DNA of 64,000 nt from SIG701 sp045577175 (GTDB taxonomy: Bacteria; Bacillota; Clostridia; Oscillospirales; CAG-272), in contig JAZNHT010000037.1 in assembly GCA_045577175.1 (NCBI GenBank), forward strand, positions 41,530 to 105,529, read 5' to 3'. Under the pieces are notes generated by a model, which was given only the letters and a program-made list of their open reading frames with translations, had not been told where the DNA came from and searched no databases. This document shows positions 8,857 to 16,937 of this stretch, piece by piece. How positions within the stretch are numbered: the stretch's first letter is position 1; the number at the start of each line of letters is the position of its first letter. The position numbers and the translations under genes were made by a program.

Positions 8857-9597
8857 ATGTCGGAAACAAAAACAGACTTGCGTTATGCGGAAAATGCTCG
8901 CTATCTGAAGCTGGCGGCGGAAGGCGATGAGGCTGCCACCGCATATCTCATGGAGGCAAACGGCGGTCTCGTGCGCGGACTTGCGGCACGGTTTCGCGGT
9001 CGAGGGACGGATTTCGAAGATCTTGTTCAGATCGGAAACATCGGTATGCTGAAAGCAATCCGCAGCTTTGATTTAACACGTGGGACGGCGTTTTCCACCT
9101 ATGCCGTTCCGCTGATTATCGGAGAGATTCGCAGGCATCTTCGCGATGACGGACTTATCAAAGTCGGAAGGCGGCAAAAGCAGCTCGGCGCATCGATTTT
9201 GCGTGCGCGTGAGATATTCACGGCGGAAAACGGGCGCGAGCCGCAGATTCACGAGCTTGCCGAGCAGTTCGGCGTGAGTGATACCGAAGCGGCACTGTCT
9301 CTCGAAGCGATTTCTCCCGTTCACTCGATTTCAGAAACGGTCGGAGACGGCGAGAACTCGTTTTCGCTTGAGAAAATTATTGCCGCTGAGGATGTCATCG
9401 AGAAACGTACAGACCAAATCGCCTTGCGTGAATCGATAGAATCACTGCCGATTTTGTGGAGAAAAATTATATTTCTCCGTTATTTCCGCGAATTGTCCCA
9501 GCAGCAGGTCGCGGATGAGCTTGGTCTGACACAGGTTAAGGTATCCAGGGAGGAGAAAAAAATTGTCGCGGCTCTGCGTAACGAATTAACAAAATAA
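8857..9597 (+). CDS. sigF: RNA polymerase sigma-F factor (early forespore)
   Basis: This 246-residue sigma-70 family factor has region 2 (DLVQIGNIGMLKAIRSFD, with the FSTYAVPLIIGEIRR motif, about 48-90), region 3 and the region 4 helix-turn-helix (ELSQQQVADELGLTQVKVSR, about 210-235). Its place directly after spoIIAA-spoIIAB identifies it as sigma-F rather than sigma-G. There is no obvious Shine-Dalgarno in the 4-base gap, which points to coupling with spoIIAB. A strong terminator begins at the base after the stop codon. Confidence 0.95.
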   Translation: MSETKTDLRYAENARYLKLAAEGDEAATAYLMEANGGLVRGLAARFRGRGTDFEDLVQIGNIGMLKAIRSFDLTRGTAFSTYAVPLIIGEIRRHLRDDGLIKVGRRQKQLGASILRAREIFTAENGREPQIHELAEQFGVSDTEAALSLEAISPVHSISETVGDGENSFSLEKIIAAEDVIEKRTDQIALRESIESLPILWRKIIFLRYFRELSQQQVADELGLTQVKVSREEKKIVAALRNELTK

Positions 9598-9628
9598 GGG
9601 CTGTTGCTTTTGCAACAGCCCTCGTTTT
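9598..9628 (+). terminator. Rho-independent terminator of the spoIIA operon
   Basis: Perfect 10-base stem GGGCTGTTGC/GCAACAGCCC with a TTTT loop, followed by TCGTTTT. The T tract touches the stop codon of the convergent SpoIID-like gene. Confidence 0.93.
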
Positions 9629-11735
9629 ATCTGTCTCTGAAAATCTCAAGATCTTTATAATACACAATGGTAACGTTTGTGAAATAGGCGTTGATGATCT
9701 GTTCGTAATCGTAGCCAAATTCACCGAGATCGTTCGCACCGTGCTGGCTCATGCCGGCACCGTGTCCCCATCCTTTGCCGACAAATATAAAATTCTCAGG
9801 CGAGGACGCAGTTTCCGTTGCAGCAGTGGTGTGTACCGTATACTCCTTGACCGTCTGCGGATGCGTGATCGGTCCCGTTACAGGTTCCGGCTCCGCAACA
9901 GTCGGCGGTTTGAGATTTCCGCTTGCATAGGCAGAGGCATTTTCCGCCGTAAGCACAAGTGCCGTTTCTCCGCTGAGGACGGTTTCGCCGGATGCAGTGA
10001 GAACAGGGGCATTGGAAAGTGTCGTCAAAACCGATGCTTGAGCCTGAATGACCGAGATAAGATTGGCGGTTTGTACGAATCCGTCCGAGGTTACATCGGC
10101 AGACGGAATTACAGTCGGACCGAGTACCTGTTTTTGCGTGGCATTGTCAATAACAATGTCACCGAGAATCTCAACAGTTTCAACGGTGTAGTCAACACTT
10201 CCCTGTCCTACGACAAAGTTTGCGCTTTTGAGATACGCGGAAAGCCCGGTACGGACACCGTCCGTGTTGTTCAGTGTGATCGAGGCACCGTTGTTGGCAG
10301 TAATGCGAAGTGTTTTTACATAGGTTGAGTTGGTCGCGTAAGCAATCGGCTCAACTGCGGTGATATAGCTGCCGCCGGAAAGCGCGCTGTATCCTTTTGT
10401 GTTGACGAGATAATTGTAAAGCTCGGTCGGCGAGACCTCAACCTTCCAGAATCCGTTGTAGTGGTCGGACTCCGTGTACCTTTCCCACGGTGTCTGACGC
10501 CCTACGAGATACTCTTTATTGCTTCCGCCCCACACTTCATTGATGCTGACGGTACACCCGCCGCAGCTGGAGGAGTAATAGGTGGACGCGATCTTTCCGT
10601 TGTATTCGATAATCAGTCCGTGTGTGCGTGTGGTCGCTTCGATGACCGTATCATTCACGCGGGCGGCACCGTGATATGCCTGACAATGGGAGGCGTTGCA
10701 CAGATCGAAGCCGTGGGCGGACTGGTGTCGATTCAGAGAGCTTGCGGCATACGAACGAGCGGCGATGGCAAATGCACTCTGCGTTTCGATCTCCCAGGAA
10801 GGGCTGATCTCATACGGGAGAACGCCCTGCACATACTGATCGAGCGTCAAAACATTGACTACAGCTATGCCGTTTGCTGTTTCGGAGATGTGCCTCTTAT
10901 AAGAAAAAACACCGTCATAGACATTGTTGGCAGGTGATTTTATGTAATTCGTTTTGCTGCCGGTCTGAATGGCGGACAAGCCAAGCGTCGTGCCGTCGGA
11001 TGTATCATAGGAAAACAGAAGCCGATTTGAGGACGGTTCAATCAGAACGACAGATGTTTCGGACGGTTCCGTCACGTATGCAGCGTAAATCGGCAAATAC
11101 TGCGCGATAACGGGAAGCATTGCATCTGCGTCGGCGTATGTAACGAAGTTTCCGACGCGAATGCGGAGGACTCCGCCAAAGTAAGAGGGGAACGCATAGA
11201 GTCCGGCAGGACTAAGCACAGCATTGAGCATATCGATCTGCTGCGAGAGAGAGGATACGTCAAAAACAGAAAAATCAGACAGGAACTCAACATGATACCC
11301 ACCGATAACAGCGGAATACGGATCGGACGTTTCGGAATATCCGTCCGAGGTGTTCACAAGATTGGCATCGGCGGCAACGGTTACCGTTGTTTCGGGAATC
11401 TGCCAGAAAGGGACAAAATTGAAAACACCGTCAGATAGCGGTTGAGAGCCGAGCGTGTATCCGGCCGGTGTTGTTGTCTGAAAACTTTTCGGCACTCCAT
11501 CGGCGTATTTGAGTCCAATGCGAATGTTAATATCATCAACAAGGGCACCGCCCTGTATCGGTGAAACGGAATATTCGGAAGCAGATGAAGAAAAAACCAA
11601 AATAGAGATAAGATAATACGCAGTGCTCGCAATCATCAAAAAGGCAAGAAACCCTGCAAAAATCCGTACAAGCAGCTTCGTGCGTCGCTCGCGTGCCGAG
11701 CCGTACTTTTCCTTACTGTTTTTCAGATCACTCAA
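9627..11735 (-). CDS. Long SpoIID/LytB-domain protein with SPOR-like N-terminal region
   Basis: This 702-residue membrane-anchored protein is related to SpoIID, the lytic transglycosylase of engulfment. A transmembrane segment lies at about 25-50. A SPOR-like stretch (RIRVGNFVTYADADAML, about 195-212) follows, then the SpoIID core (QYVQGVLPYEISP and SAFAIAARSYA, about 305-330, then SSCGG at about 395). The closing motif GKGWGHGAGMSQHGA is at about 655. SpoIID is usually near 340 residues, so both the N-terminal region and a Thr/Pro-rich stretch before the last motif are extra. It starts at a TTG inside the end of the upstream gene (ATTGAGTGA) with a G-run as Shine-Dalgarno. A true SpoIID role or a vegetative LytB-like role cannot be separated from sequence. 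Confidence 0.85.
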   Translation of the reverse strand: MSDLKNSKEKYGSARERRTKLLVRIFAGFLAFLMIASTAYYLISILVFSSSASEYSVSPIQGGALVDDINIRIGLKYADGVPKSFQTTTPAGYTLGSQPLSDGVFNFVPFWQIPETTVTVAADANLVNTSDGYSETSDPYSAVIGGYHVEFLSDFSVFDVSSLSQQIDMLNAVLSPAGLYAFPSYFGGVLRIRVGNFVTYADADAMLPVIAQYLPIYAAYVTEPSETSVVLIEPSSNRLLFSYDTSDGTTLGLSAIQTGSKTNYIKSPANNVYDGVFSYKRHISETANGIAVVNVLTLDQYVQGVLPYEISPSWEIETQSAFAIAARSYAASSLNRHQSAHGFDLCNASHCQAYHGAARVNDTVIEATTRTHGLIIEYNGKIASTYYSSSCGGCTVSINEVWGGSNKEYLVGRQTPWERYTESDHYNGFWKVEVSPTELYNYLVNTKGYSALSGGSYITAVEPIAYATNSTYVKTLRITANNGASITLNNTDGVRTGLSAYLKSANFVVGQGSVDYTVETVEILGDIVIDNATQKQVLGPTVIPSADVTSDGFVQTANLISVIQAQASVLTTLSNAPVLTASGETVLSGETALVLTAENASAYASGNLKPPTVAEPEPVTGPITHPQTVKEYTVHTTAATETASSPENFIFVGKGWGHGAGMSQHGANDLGEFGYDYEQIINAYFTNVTIVYYKDLEIFRDR

Positions 11736-12312
11736 TGGTATAAGCCCCCCGTACCATAATGAACGCGGTTTCGGATGTCACAAGCACACCGCGACCGTCT
11801 GCTCGCGGAACAAGCAAAAGATGGTTTGCAGTAATCGGAACACCGTGCGAGAGATCCTTGGCTCCGGTGAGGTCGGAAATTCCTCCGAGGGAGTTGGCAT
11901 CGAGAATAACACAAGCAGTACCGGCACGAAGGATCAGCTCGCAGGACTCACCGCACATGATCTTTTGACCGAACGAAAGCTGCAAAACGGTAAACGTATA
12001 GCTCGCATCCGATGAGGAGGAAGGCTCCGTGTCAACTGGCGTCTGCGTTTCCGGTCCCGTAACGGGTGCTGTATCCGTTTCGGTGGGAATTTTCTCAAGG
12101 TTGTCCACTTTAGTTTCGAGATTTGTGACTCTCGTCAGAAGGTCGGTAAGCTGCGGATCGATCTCCGTTGCCTTGAACTGCTTGAGATAACTGAGAGAAA
12201 TCAGCGGATCGCTCGTTCCGTCGTAGGCGGAGACCGCAACAGCGGCGGTCAACAAAGACAAAACCAACGCAAGAGAAAGAAGAACGGTTTTTGTTTTTCT
12301 TGTGTTTTTCAT
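11728..12312 (-). CDS. Secreted small protein with coiled coil and conserved C-terminal domain, unknown function
   Basis: This 194-residue protein has a signal peptide or anchor (about 8-28), a short heptad-like segment (LTDLLTRVTNLETKVDNLEK), a Thr/Pro/Ser-rich linker, and a compact C-terminal domain from about residue 105 (FGQKIMCGESCELILRAG ... VPRADGRGV ... MVRGAYTIE). I do not recognise a named family. The ATG at 12312 is preferred over the upstream in-frame ATG because AGGA lies 8 bases before it. It overlaps the SpoIID-like gene by 8 bases and shares its promoter, which suggests the two proteins act together at the cell surface. Confidence 0.75.
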   Translation of the reverse strand: MKNTRKTKTVLLSLALVLSLLTAAVAVSAYDGTSDPLISLSYLKQFKATEIDPQLTDLLTRVTNLETKVDNLEKIPTETDTAPVTGPETQTPVDTEPSSSSDASYTFTVLQLSFGQKIMCGESCELILRAGTACVILDANSLGGISDLTGAKDLSHGVPITANHLLLVPRADGRGVLVTSETAFIMVRGAYTIE

Positions 12313-12374
12313 ATACAATTCCTGTTCTTTCAAAATTCAGAGCGTGCGCTCATAAGTATCACTACTATACATTA

Positions 12375-12403
12375 TACATAGAATCCAAAAAAAATCAAGT
12401 CAA
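12375..12403 (-). promoter_or_regulatory. Promoter of the small secreted protein / SpoIID-like operon
   Basis: On the minus strand: TTGACT (12403-12398), 17 bases, TATGTA (12380-12375). An alternative -10, TATAAT, lies 4 bases further on with a 21-base spacer. Confidence 0.55.
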
Positions 12404-12463
12404 AAATGGTTACATATGATACATACAGTCACTTTTATGCAATTTTGCCATCAAAAGTGCCGG

Positions 12464-14698
12464 TTATTCGAGCGAAAGCTGCTTCTTGCCGGATTCGACA
12501 GAGGCAAGCGTTACGCCGGCAGCAGGGATCTTGATTTTTTTGCACTTGGATGCTTCGGCGAACGCGGTGATCGACTCGCCGCTCACTGCCGCAGTAATCC
12601 GCTGTCCTTTTTTGAGAGAAAACAGCGAGACACCGGAGGATGTTCTTGTACTCATTTCGGGCACAAGGTTTGAGCGTATGAGGATCGCCTTACCGCCGTC
12701 GGAAATCATGAGAATATCGATCGGATCAATCTCGTAGAAAGCGGCGACAATCGGTGAGGAGGCACTGAAAGCCCCGCTGAGCTTGCGTCGGTTGGATTTC
12801 GTCTCGTAGGCGGAGACGGGAACACGCACGCCTTTTCCGTTCTCAAAAATGAAGACAACATGATGTTTCGGATTGTATTCGGTAAGGGCTTTTGCCATGA
12901 TGGGTAGTTCCCCGTCGTCAAATTTAAGGAAGGCGGGTAAATAATCACCGAGCGCGGATGCTTTCGTGTTGGTGAAATCATCGAGCTTTGCTTTATACGC
13001 CTGCGCACCGTTTGTGAACACGAGCAGCTCGGCACGGTTTTCCGTATCCTCGCTGCTCGCGATAACGTCGCCGTCCTTGAGCTTTTGCTCATCACTTCCG
13101 CGCAGAGACTGGTGCGTGATCTTTTTGAAATATCCCTCCCGTGTGAGTACGATACGGACGTCGTAATTCTCAACGGCAGTCTCTTCCTTCACGGCAACGA
13201 TGTCCTCCGCATAGATGAGCTGCGTTTGACGCGGTTTCGCATACTTCTTCTTGATGTCGGCAAGCTGTTTTGCGATGTATGCCTTCTGCTTCAGCTCGTC
13301 TCCGATCAGTGCTTCCAACTCGGCAATCTCCTGCTGGAGAGATTCGATCTCCTTGATTCTGCCGATGATATACTCACGGTTGAGGTGGCGGAGCTTGATT
13401 TCCGCGATGTATTCCGCTTGTATCTGATCGATTTTGAATCCGACCATAAGATTCGGTACAACGTCGGATTCCTTCTCCGTCTCGCGGACGATGCGGATTG
13501 CCTTGTCAATATCGAGCAGAATTTTCCCGAGACCGCGGAGAAGATGGAGCTTATCCTTCTTTTTCGCGAGATCGTAAGTGAACTCACGGATGAGACAGTC
13601 ACGGCGGAAGCGGATCCACTCATGCAGGATTCCCATAACGCCGAGCTGACGCGGCGCGTGGTCAATCAGCACGTTGAAGTTGCAGGAGAAGCTGTCCTCA
13701 AGTGTTGTGAGCTTGTAGAGCTTCGCCATTACCGCATCGGGATCGGCACCGCGGCGAAGATCGATCGTAATGAGCCGCTGACCGTTTTTGTCAATCGAGT
13801 TCATGCAGTCCGTAATCTCTTTAATCTTGCCGTCGTGCACGAGATCGCGGATCGTTTTGATGATCGTATCCACGACCGTGGAATACGGAATTTGCACAAT
13901 ATCGATGGAGTTGTTCTTTTTGTCATAAGTATACCGCGCGCGCATACGGAACGAGCCGCGTCCCGTCTCGAAAATTTCTCGCATCTGCTCACGGTCGTAA
14001 ATGAGCTGTGCCCCTGTGGAGAAATCGGGGGCTTTGATAATGTCGAGCATTTTATCGACGGTAGTCTTCGGGTTTTTCAGAAGCGCGATCGTGCCGTCGC
14101 AGATTTCGCCAAGGTTGAAGGAACAGATTTGCGATGCCATACCGACTGCGATGCCCATGTTCGGTGAGACGAGAATATTCGGAAACGTCGTCGGCAGGAG
14201 AGACGGCTCCTTTGTCGTGTTGTCGTAGTTCGGAACCATATCGACCGCATTTTTATCGATGCCGGAGAAAAGCTCCGCGCAGATCGGATCGAGCTTCGCC
14301 TCGGTATAACGGGAAGCGGAAAAAGCATCGTTGCTGTAATGCTTGCCGAAGCTACCCTTTGAGTCAATGAACGGGTGCAGGAGCGCTTCGTTTCCCTTTG
14401 TAAGGCGGACGAGTGTTTCGTAAATCGCCATATCGCCGTGCGGATTGAGCTCCATTGTGGCGCCGACAATCTTCGCGCTTTTGACACGGGGACCGGACAT
14501 AAGTCCCATTTTATACATCGTATAGAGCAGCTTACGGTGCGACGGTTTGAAGCCGTCGATCTCCGGGATCGCACGGGAGATGATTACGCTCATGACGTAG
14601 GGCATGTAGTTTTTTTCAATCGTCTCGGTGATCGGTTGATTCTGAATCTCCGCCAAGGTCTCCTCGGAAACCGGGACGGGTACTTTCTTCTTAGCCAT
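12464..14698 (-). CDS. Type IIA DNA topoisomerase subunit A (ParC/GyrA-like)
   Basis: This 744-residue protein is the breakage-reunion subunit of a gyrase/topoisomerase IV-type enzyme. It has the N-terminal core (ISRAIPEIDGFKPSHRKLLY), the quinolone-pocket helix (HGDMAIYETLVRL) and the catalytic Tyr in SASRYTEAKL. A long coiled coil and C-terminal beta-pinwheel strands end the protein. No GyrA box (QRRGGKG) is seen, so topoisomerase IV or a clostridial second-type enzyme is more likely than gyrase. The drug-contact Ser of GyrA (S83) is Met here. No subunit B gene is adjacent; it follows tsaC by 11 bases on the same strand. Confidence 0.88.
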   Translation of the reverse strand: MAKKKVPVPVSEETLAEIQNQPITETIEKNYMPYVMSVIISRAIPEIDGFKPSHRKLLYTMYKMGLMSGPRVKSAKIVGATMELNPHGDMAIYETLVRLTKGNEALLHPFIDSKGSFGKHYSNDAFSASRYTEAKLDPICAELFSGIDKNAVDMVPNYDNTTKEPSLLPTTFPNILVSPNMGIAVGMASQICSFNLGEICDGTIALLKNPKTTVDKMLDIIKAPDFSTGAQLIYDREQMREIFETGRGSFRMRARYTYDKKNNSIDIVQIPYSTVVDTIIKTIRDLVHDGKIKEITDCMNSIDKNGQRLITIDLRRGADPDAVMAKLYKLTTLEDSFSCNFNVLIDHAPRQLGVMGILHEWIRFRRDCLIREFTYDLAKKKDKLHLLRGLGKILLDIDKAIRIVRETEKESDVVPNLMVGFKIDQIQAEYIAEIKLRHLNREYIIGRIKEIESLQQEIAELEALIGDELKQKAYIAKQLADIKKKYAKPRQTQLIYAEDIVAVKEETAVENYDVRIVLTREGYFKKITHQSLRGSDEQKLKDGDVIASSEDTENRAELLVFTNGAQAYKAKLDDFTNTKASALGDYLPAFLKFDDGELPIMAKALTEYNPKHHVVFIFENGKGVRVPVSAYETKSNRRKLSGAFSASSPIVAAFYEIDPIDILMISDGGKAILIRSNLVPEMSTRTSSGVSLFSLKKGQRITAAVSGESITAFAEASKCKKIKIPAAGVTLASVESGKKQLSLE

Positions 14699-14709
14699 AA
14701 ATTCCTCTT

Positions 14710-15768
14710 TCAGTTGGATTCGGCTTCACTGCCGGACACATGTACAATCTTGCCGCCGGATGCACGGATCAGTCGGTTATATAGGGCAAGATATTCGCCC
14801 GATGCGGGCGGGAGCTTGATATAGACACGTGTACAGCCGATCTCATCGGCGTGACGCAAAAGGGTAAACAAGGAGTGTGACTGTGCCGCCGCACCGGCAT
14901 TTACACCGGCACTGAGGACGGAGCATCCTGTAAACCTGTCTGCAAGATCATCAGAAACGGCGACCGCCTCGCTCGGTGTGAGGTTCGCCTTTACAAATGC
15001 TTCAAAAGCATCATCGGATGCGTCAACAAGAACGACCTCGGCATTCGGTGCGTAGTGCTTGTATTTCATTCCCGGGGAGAGGGGCTTGTCCCCCGCTTCC
15101 GACGGATCGGTTACCGCACGGGCGATTTCAACCGTACCGCACACACGCGCAAGCATGATCTCCGTAACTGCACCGGGACGCAGGATGATGCACCCGTCAT
15201 CCGTCAGTTTGATGACAGTGGATTCCAGTCCGATCTCACACGGACCGCCGTCCAGGATCATCTCAATCCGCCCGTCCATATCATAAAGGACGTGCTGTGC
15301 CGTTGTCGGCGATGGCGAGCCCGAGCGGTTGGCGCTCGGCGCCGCGATCGGTACGCCTGCCGCACGAATCAGCGCCCGTGCGAACGGATGGGACGGACAG
15401 CGCACAGCGACGGAATCAAGTCCGCCCGTTACGCTCGGCGGAACGGTATCCTTTTTCGGCATGATGACGGTAAGCGGACCGGGCATGAATGCCTCTGCGA
15501 GCTTATAATACAGTGGCGGAACATGTGCGATCGCTTCCGCCTCGCAAGGCTCTGCCACATGCACGATCAGAGGATTGTCGGACGGTCGTCCCTTTGCGGC
15601 ATAGATCTTCCCTGCCGCCTCCGCGCTGAACGCAGACGCGCCGAGACCGTATACTGTCTCGGTGGGCATACCGACCAGACCGCCGTTTCGGATGATTTCC
15701 GCGGCACGGGCAATCTGCGCTGCATCCGTATCGGGAGCTATGCCGAGCTTTACATATTCGGTTATCAC
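14710..15768 (-). CDS. L-threonylcarbamoyladenylate synthase (TsaC/Sua5)
   Basis: This 352-residue enzyme makes threonylcarbamoyl-AMP from Thr, bicarbonate and ATP, the first step of t6A37 formation in ANN-decoding tRNAs. The YrdC/TsaC core covers about 1-205 (GLVGMPTETVYGLGASA, KGRPSDNPLIVH, APSANRSGSPSPT). A C-terminal Sua5 domain follows the GMKYKHYAP linker, so this is the long Sua5-type form. Its ATG overlaps the prfA stop codon by 4 bases. In many Firmicutes prmC lies between prfA and this gene; here it is absent. Confidence 0.93.
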   Translation of the reverse strand: MITEYVKLGIAPDTDAAQIARAAEIIRNGGLVGMPTETVYGLGASAFSAEAAGKIYAAKGRPSDNPLIVHVAEPCEAEAIAHVPPLYYKLAEAFMPGPLTVIMPKKDTVPPSVTGGLDSVAVRCPSHPFARALIRAAGVPIAAPSANRSGSPSPTTAQHVLYDMDGRIEMILDGGPCEIGLESTVIKLTDDGCIILRPGAVTEIMLARVCGTVEIARAVTDPSEAGDKPLSPGMKYKHYAPNAEVVLVDASDDAFEAFVKANLTPSEAVAVSDDLADRFTGCSVLSAGVNAGAAAQSHSLFTLLRHADEIGCTRVYIKLPPASGEYLALYNRLIRASGGKIVHVSGSEAESN

Positions 15769-16853
15769 GGCTGTCCTGCCTCCTTTTCGGCGAGCTTTGC
15801 GGCGGCATCTGCCTCTGCAAGCGCATCTGTCATAAAGTCTATATCACCGTTGAGAAATGTATCCAGCGCATAAGAGGTGAGTCCGATACGGTGATCCGTC
15901 ACACGCCCCTGCGGATAGTTGTATGTTCGAATACGCTCGCTACGATCGCCTGTTCCGACCTGCGATTTTCGCTCCGAGGCGATCCTGTCCGCCTGCTCTC
16001 GCTGCTTCTGATCGAACAGCTTAGCACGAAGTAAACGCATCGCTTTATCCTTGTTCTGAAACTGGCTTCGCTCATTCTGGCACTCGATCACGATGCCCGT
16101 CGGCTTGTGTGTCAGACGGACGGCCGATTCTGTTTTGTTGATATGCTGACCGCCTGCACCCGAGCTTTTGATGGATTCGATGTGGATGTCGGCAGGGTTG
16201 ATTTCGATTTGCACATCCTCCGCCTCGGGAAGGACGGCAACGGTTACGGTAGAGGTATGAATACGCCCCGACGATTCCGTTTCGGGAACGCGCTGGACAC
16301 GGTGGACGCCGCTTTCAAACTTGAATCGGGAATAAGCCCCCTCCCCGCTGACAAGGAACGTAATCTCGCGGTAGCCGCCGAGACCTGTCTCCGTTGCACT
16401 TGCAAATTCCGTTTTAAATCCGTGTGCGGTCGCACACATTACGTACATGCGGTACAATACCGCAACAAACAACGTCGCCTCGTCACCGCCCGCGCCTGCG
16501 CGGATTTCGACGATGACGTTTTTGTCATCGTTCGGATCGGGCGGAACAAGAAACACTCTGAGCTCCGCACGGAGCTTTTCAAGAACGGCTTCTGCATCCC
16601 TGTACTCCTCCTCTGCGAGTGCGCGAATCTCCTCATCCGCTTCGTTTCTGCGGAGGAAATCCGCGTCTGCCATCTGCGCTTCGGCTGATTCATACCGTGT
16701 GATCTTTTCAACGATCGGTGTAAGTGCGCTGTACTCCTTCAAAACGGATGCGTACTTTGCGCTGTCCGATACGGTTTCGGGCGAGGCAAGCAAATGCTCA
16801 AGCAGTTCGTGCCGCTCTTTATGCTGTTTTAATGTATCAAGCCACTGCGCCAT
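15765..16853 (-). CDS. prfA: Peptide chain release factor 1
   Basis: This 362-residue class I release factor recognises UAA and UAG. The codon-recognition tripeptide is PET in HRVQRVPETESSGR, a form also known in Bacillus RF1. The catalytic GGQ lies in SSGAGGQHINKTESAVRLTH (about 232). The start has a strong GGAGG 8 bases upstream. It is first in prfA-tsaC-parC-like. Its presence, together with TAG stops ending spoIIIAA and spoIIIAF, argues that TAG is a normal stop codon in this genome. Confidence 0.96.
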   Translation of the reverse strand: MAQWLDTLKQHKERHELLEHLLASPETVSDSAKYASVLKEYSALTPIVEKITRYESAEAQMADADFLRRNEADEEIRALAEEEYRDAEAVLEKLRAELRVFLVPPDPNDDKNVIVEIRAGAGGDEATLFVAVLYRMYVMCATAHGFKTEFASATETGLGGYREITFLVSGEGAYSRFKFESGVHRVQRVPETESSGRIHTSTVTVAVLPEAEDVQIEINPADIHIESIKSSGAGGQHINKTESAVRLTHKPTGIVIECQNERSQFQNKDKAMRLLRAKLFDQKQREQADRIASERKSQVGTGDRSERIRTYNYPQGRVTDHRIGLTSYALDTFLNGDIDFMTDALAEADAAAKLAEKEAGQP

Positions 16854-16894
16854 ATGTTTGCCTCCTTCGAAACAGTATCGTATGTATATACGGA

Positions 16895-16927
16895 CACCGC
16901 TCCCGCGTAAGTTACGCGGGAGTGGTG
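16895..16927. repeat. Strong inverted repeat between the aldolase gene and prfA
   Basis: The arms CTCCCGCGT (16900-16908) and ACGCGGGAG (16914-16922) pair around AAGTT, with flanking CACC/GGTG pairs and further GTATA complementarity outside. No T tract follows on either strand. It could be a 3'-end stabiliser or factor-dependent terminator of the upstream operon, or a protein-binding site before prfA. Confidence 0.7.
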
Positions 16928-16937
16928 CGTATACGGA

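Noticed and set aside
15765..16853. PET tripeptide in RF1 as an altered codon-recognition motif
   Set aside because: The same PET form is, to my knowledge, present in Bacillus RF1, so it is not unusual.
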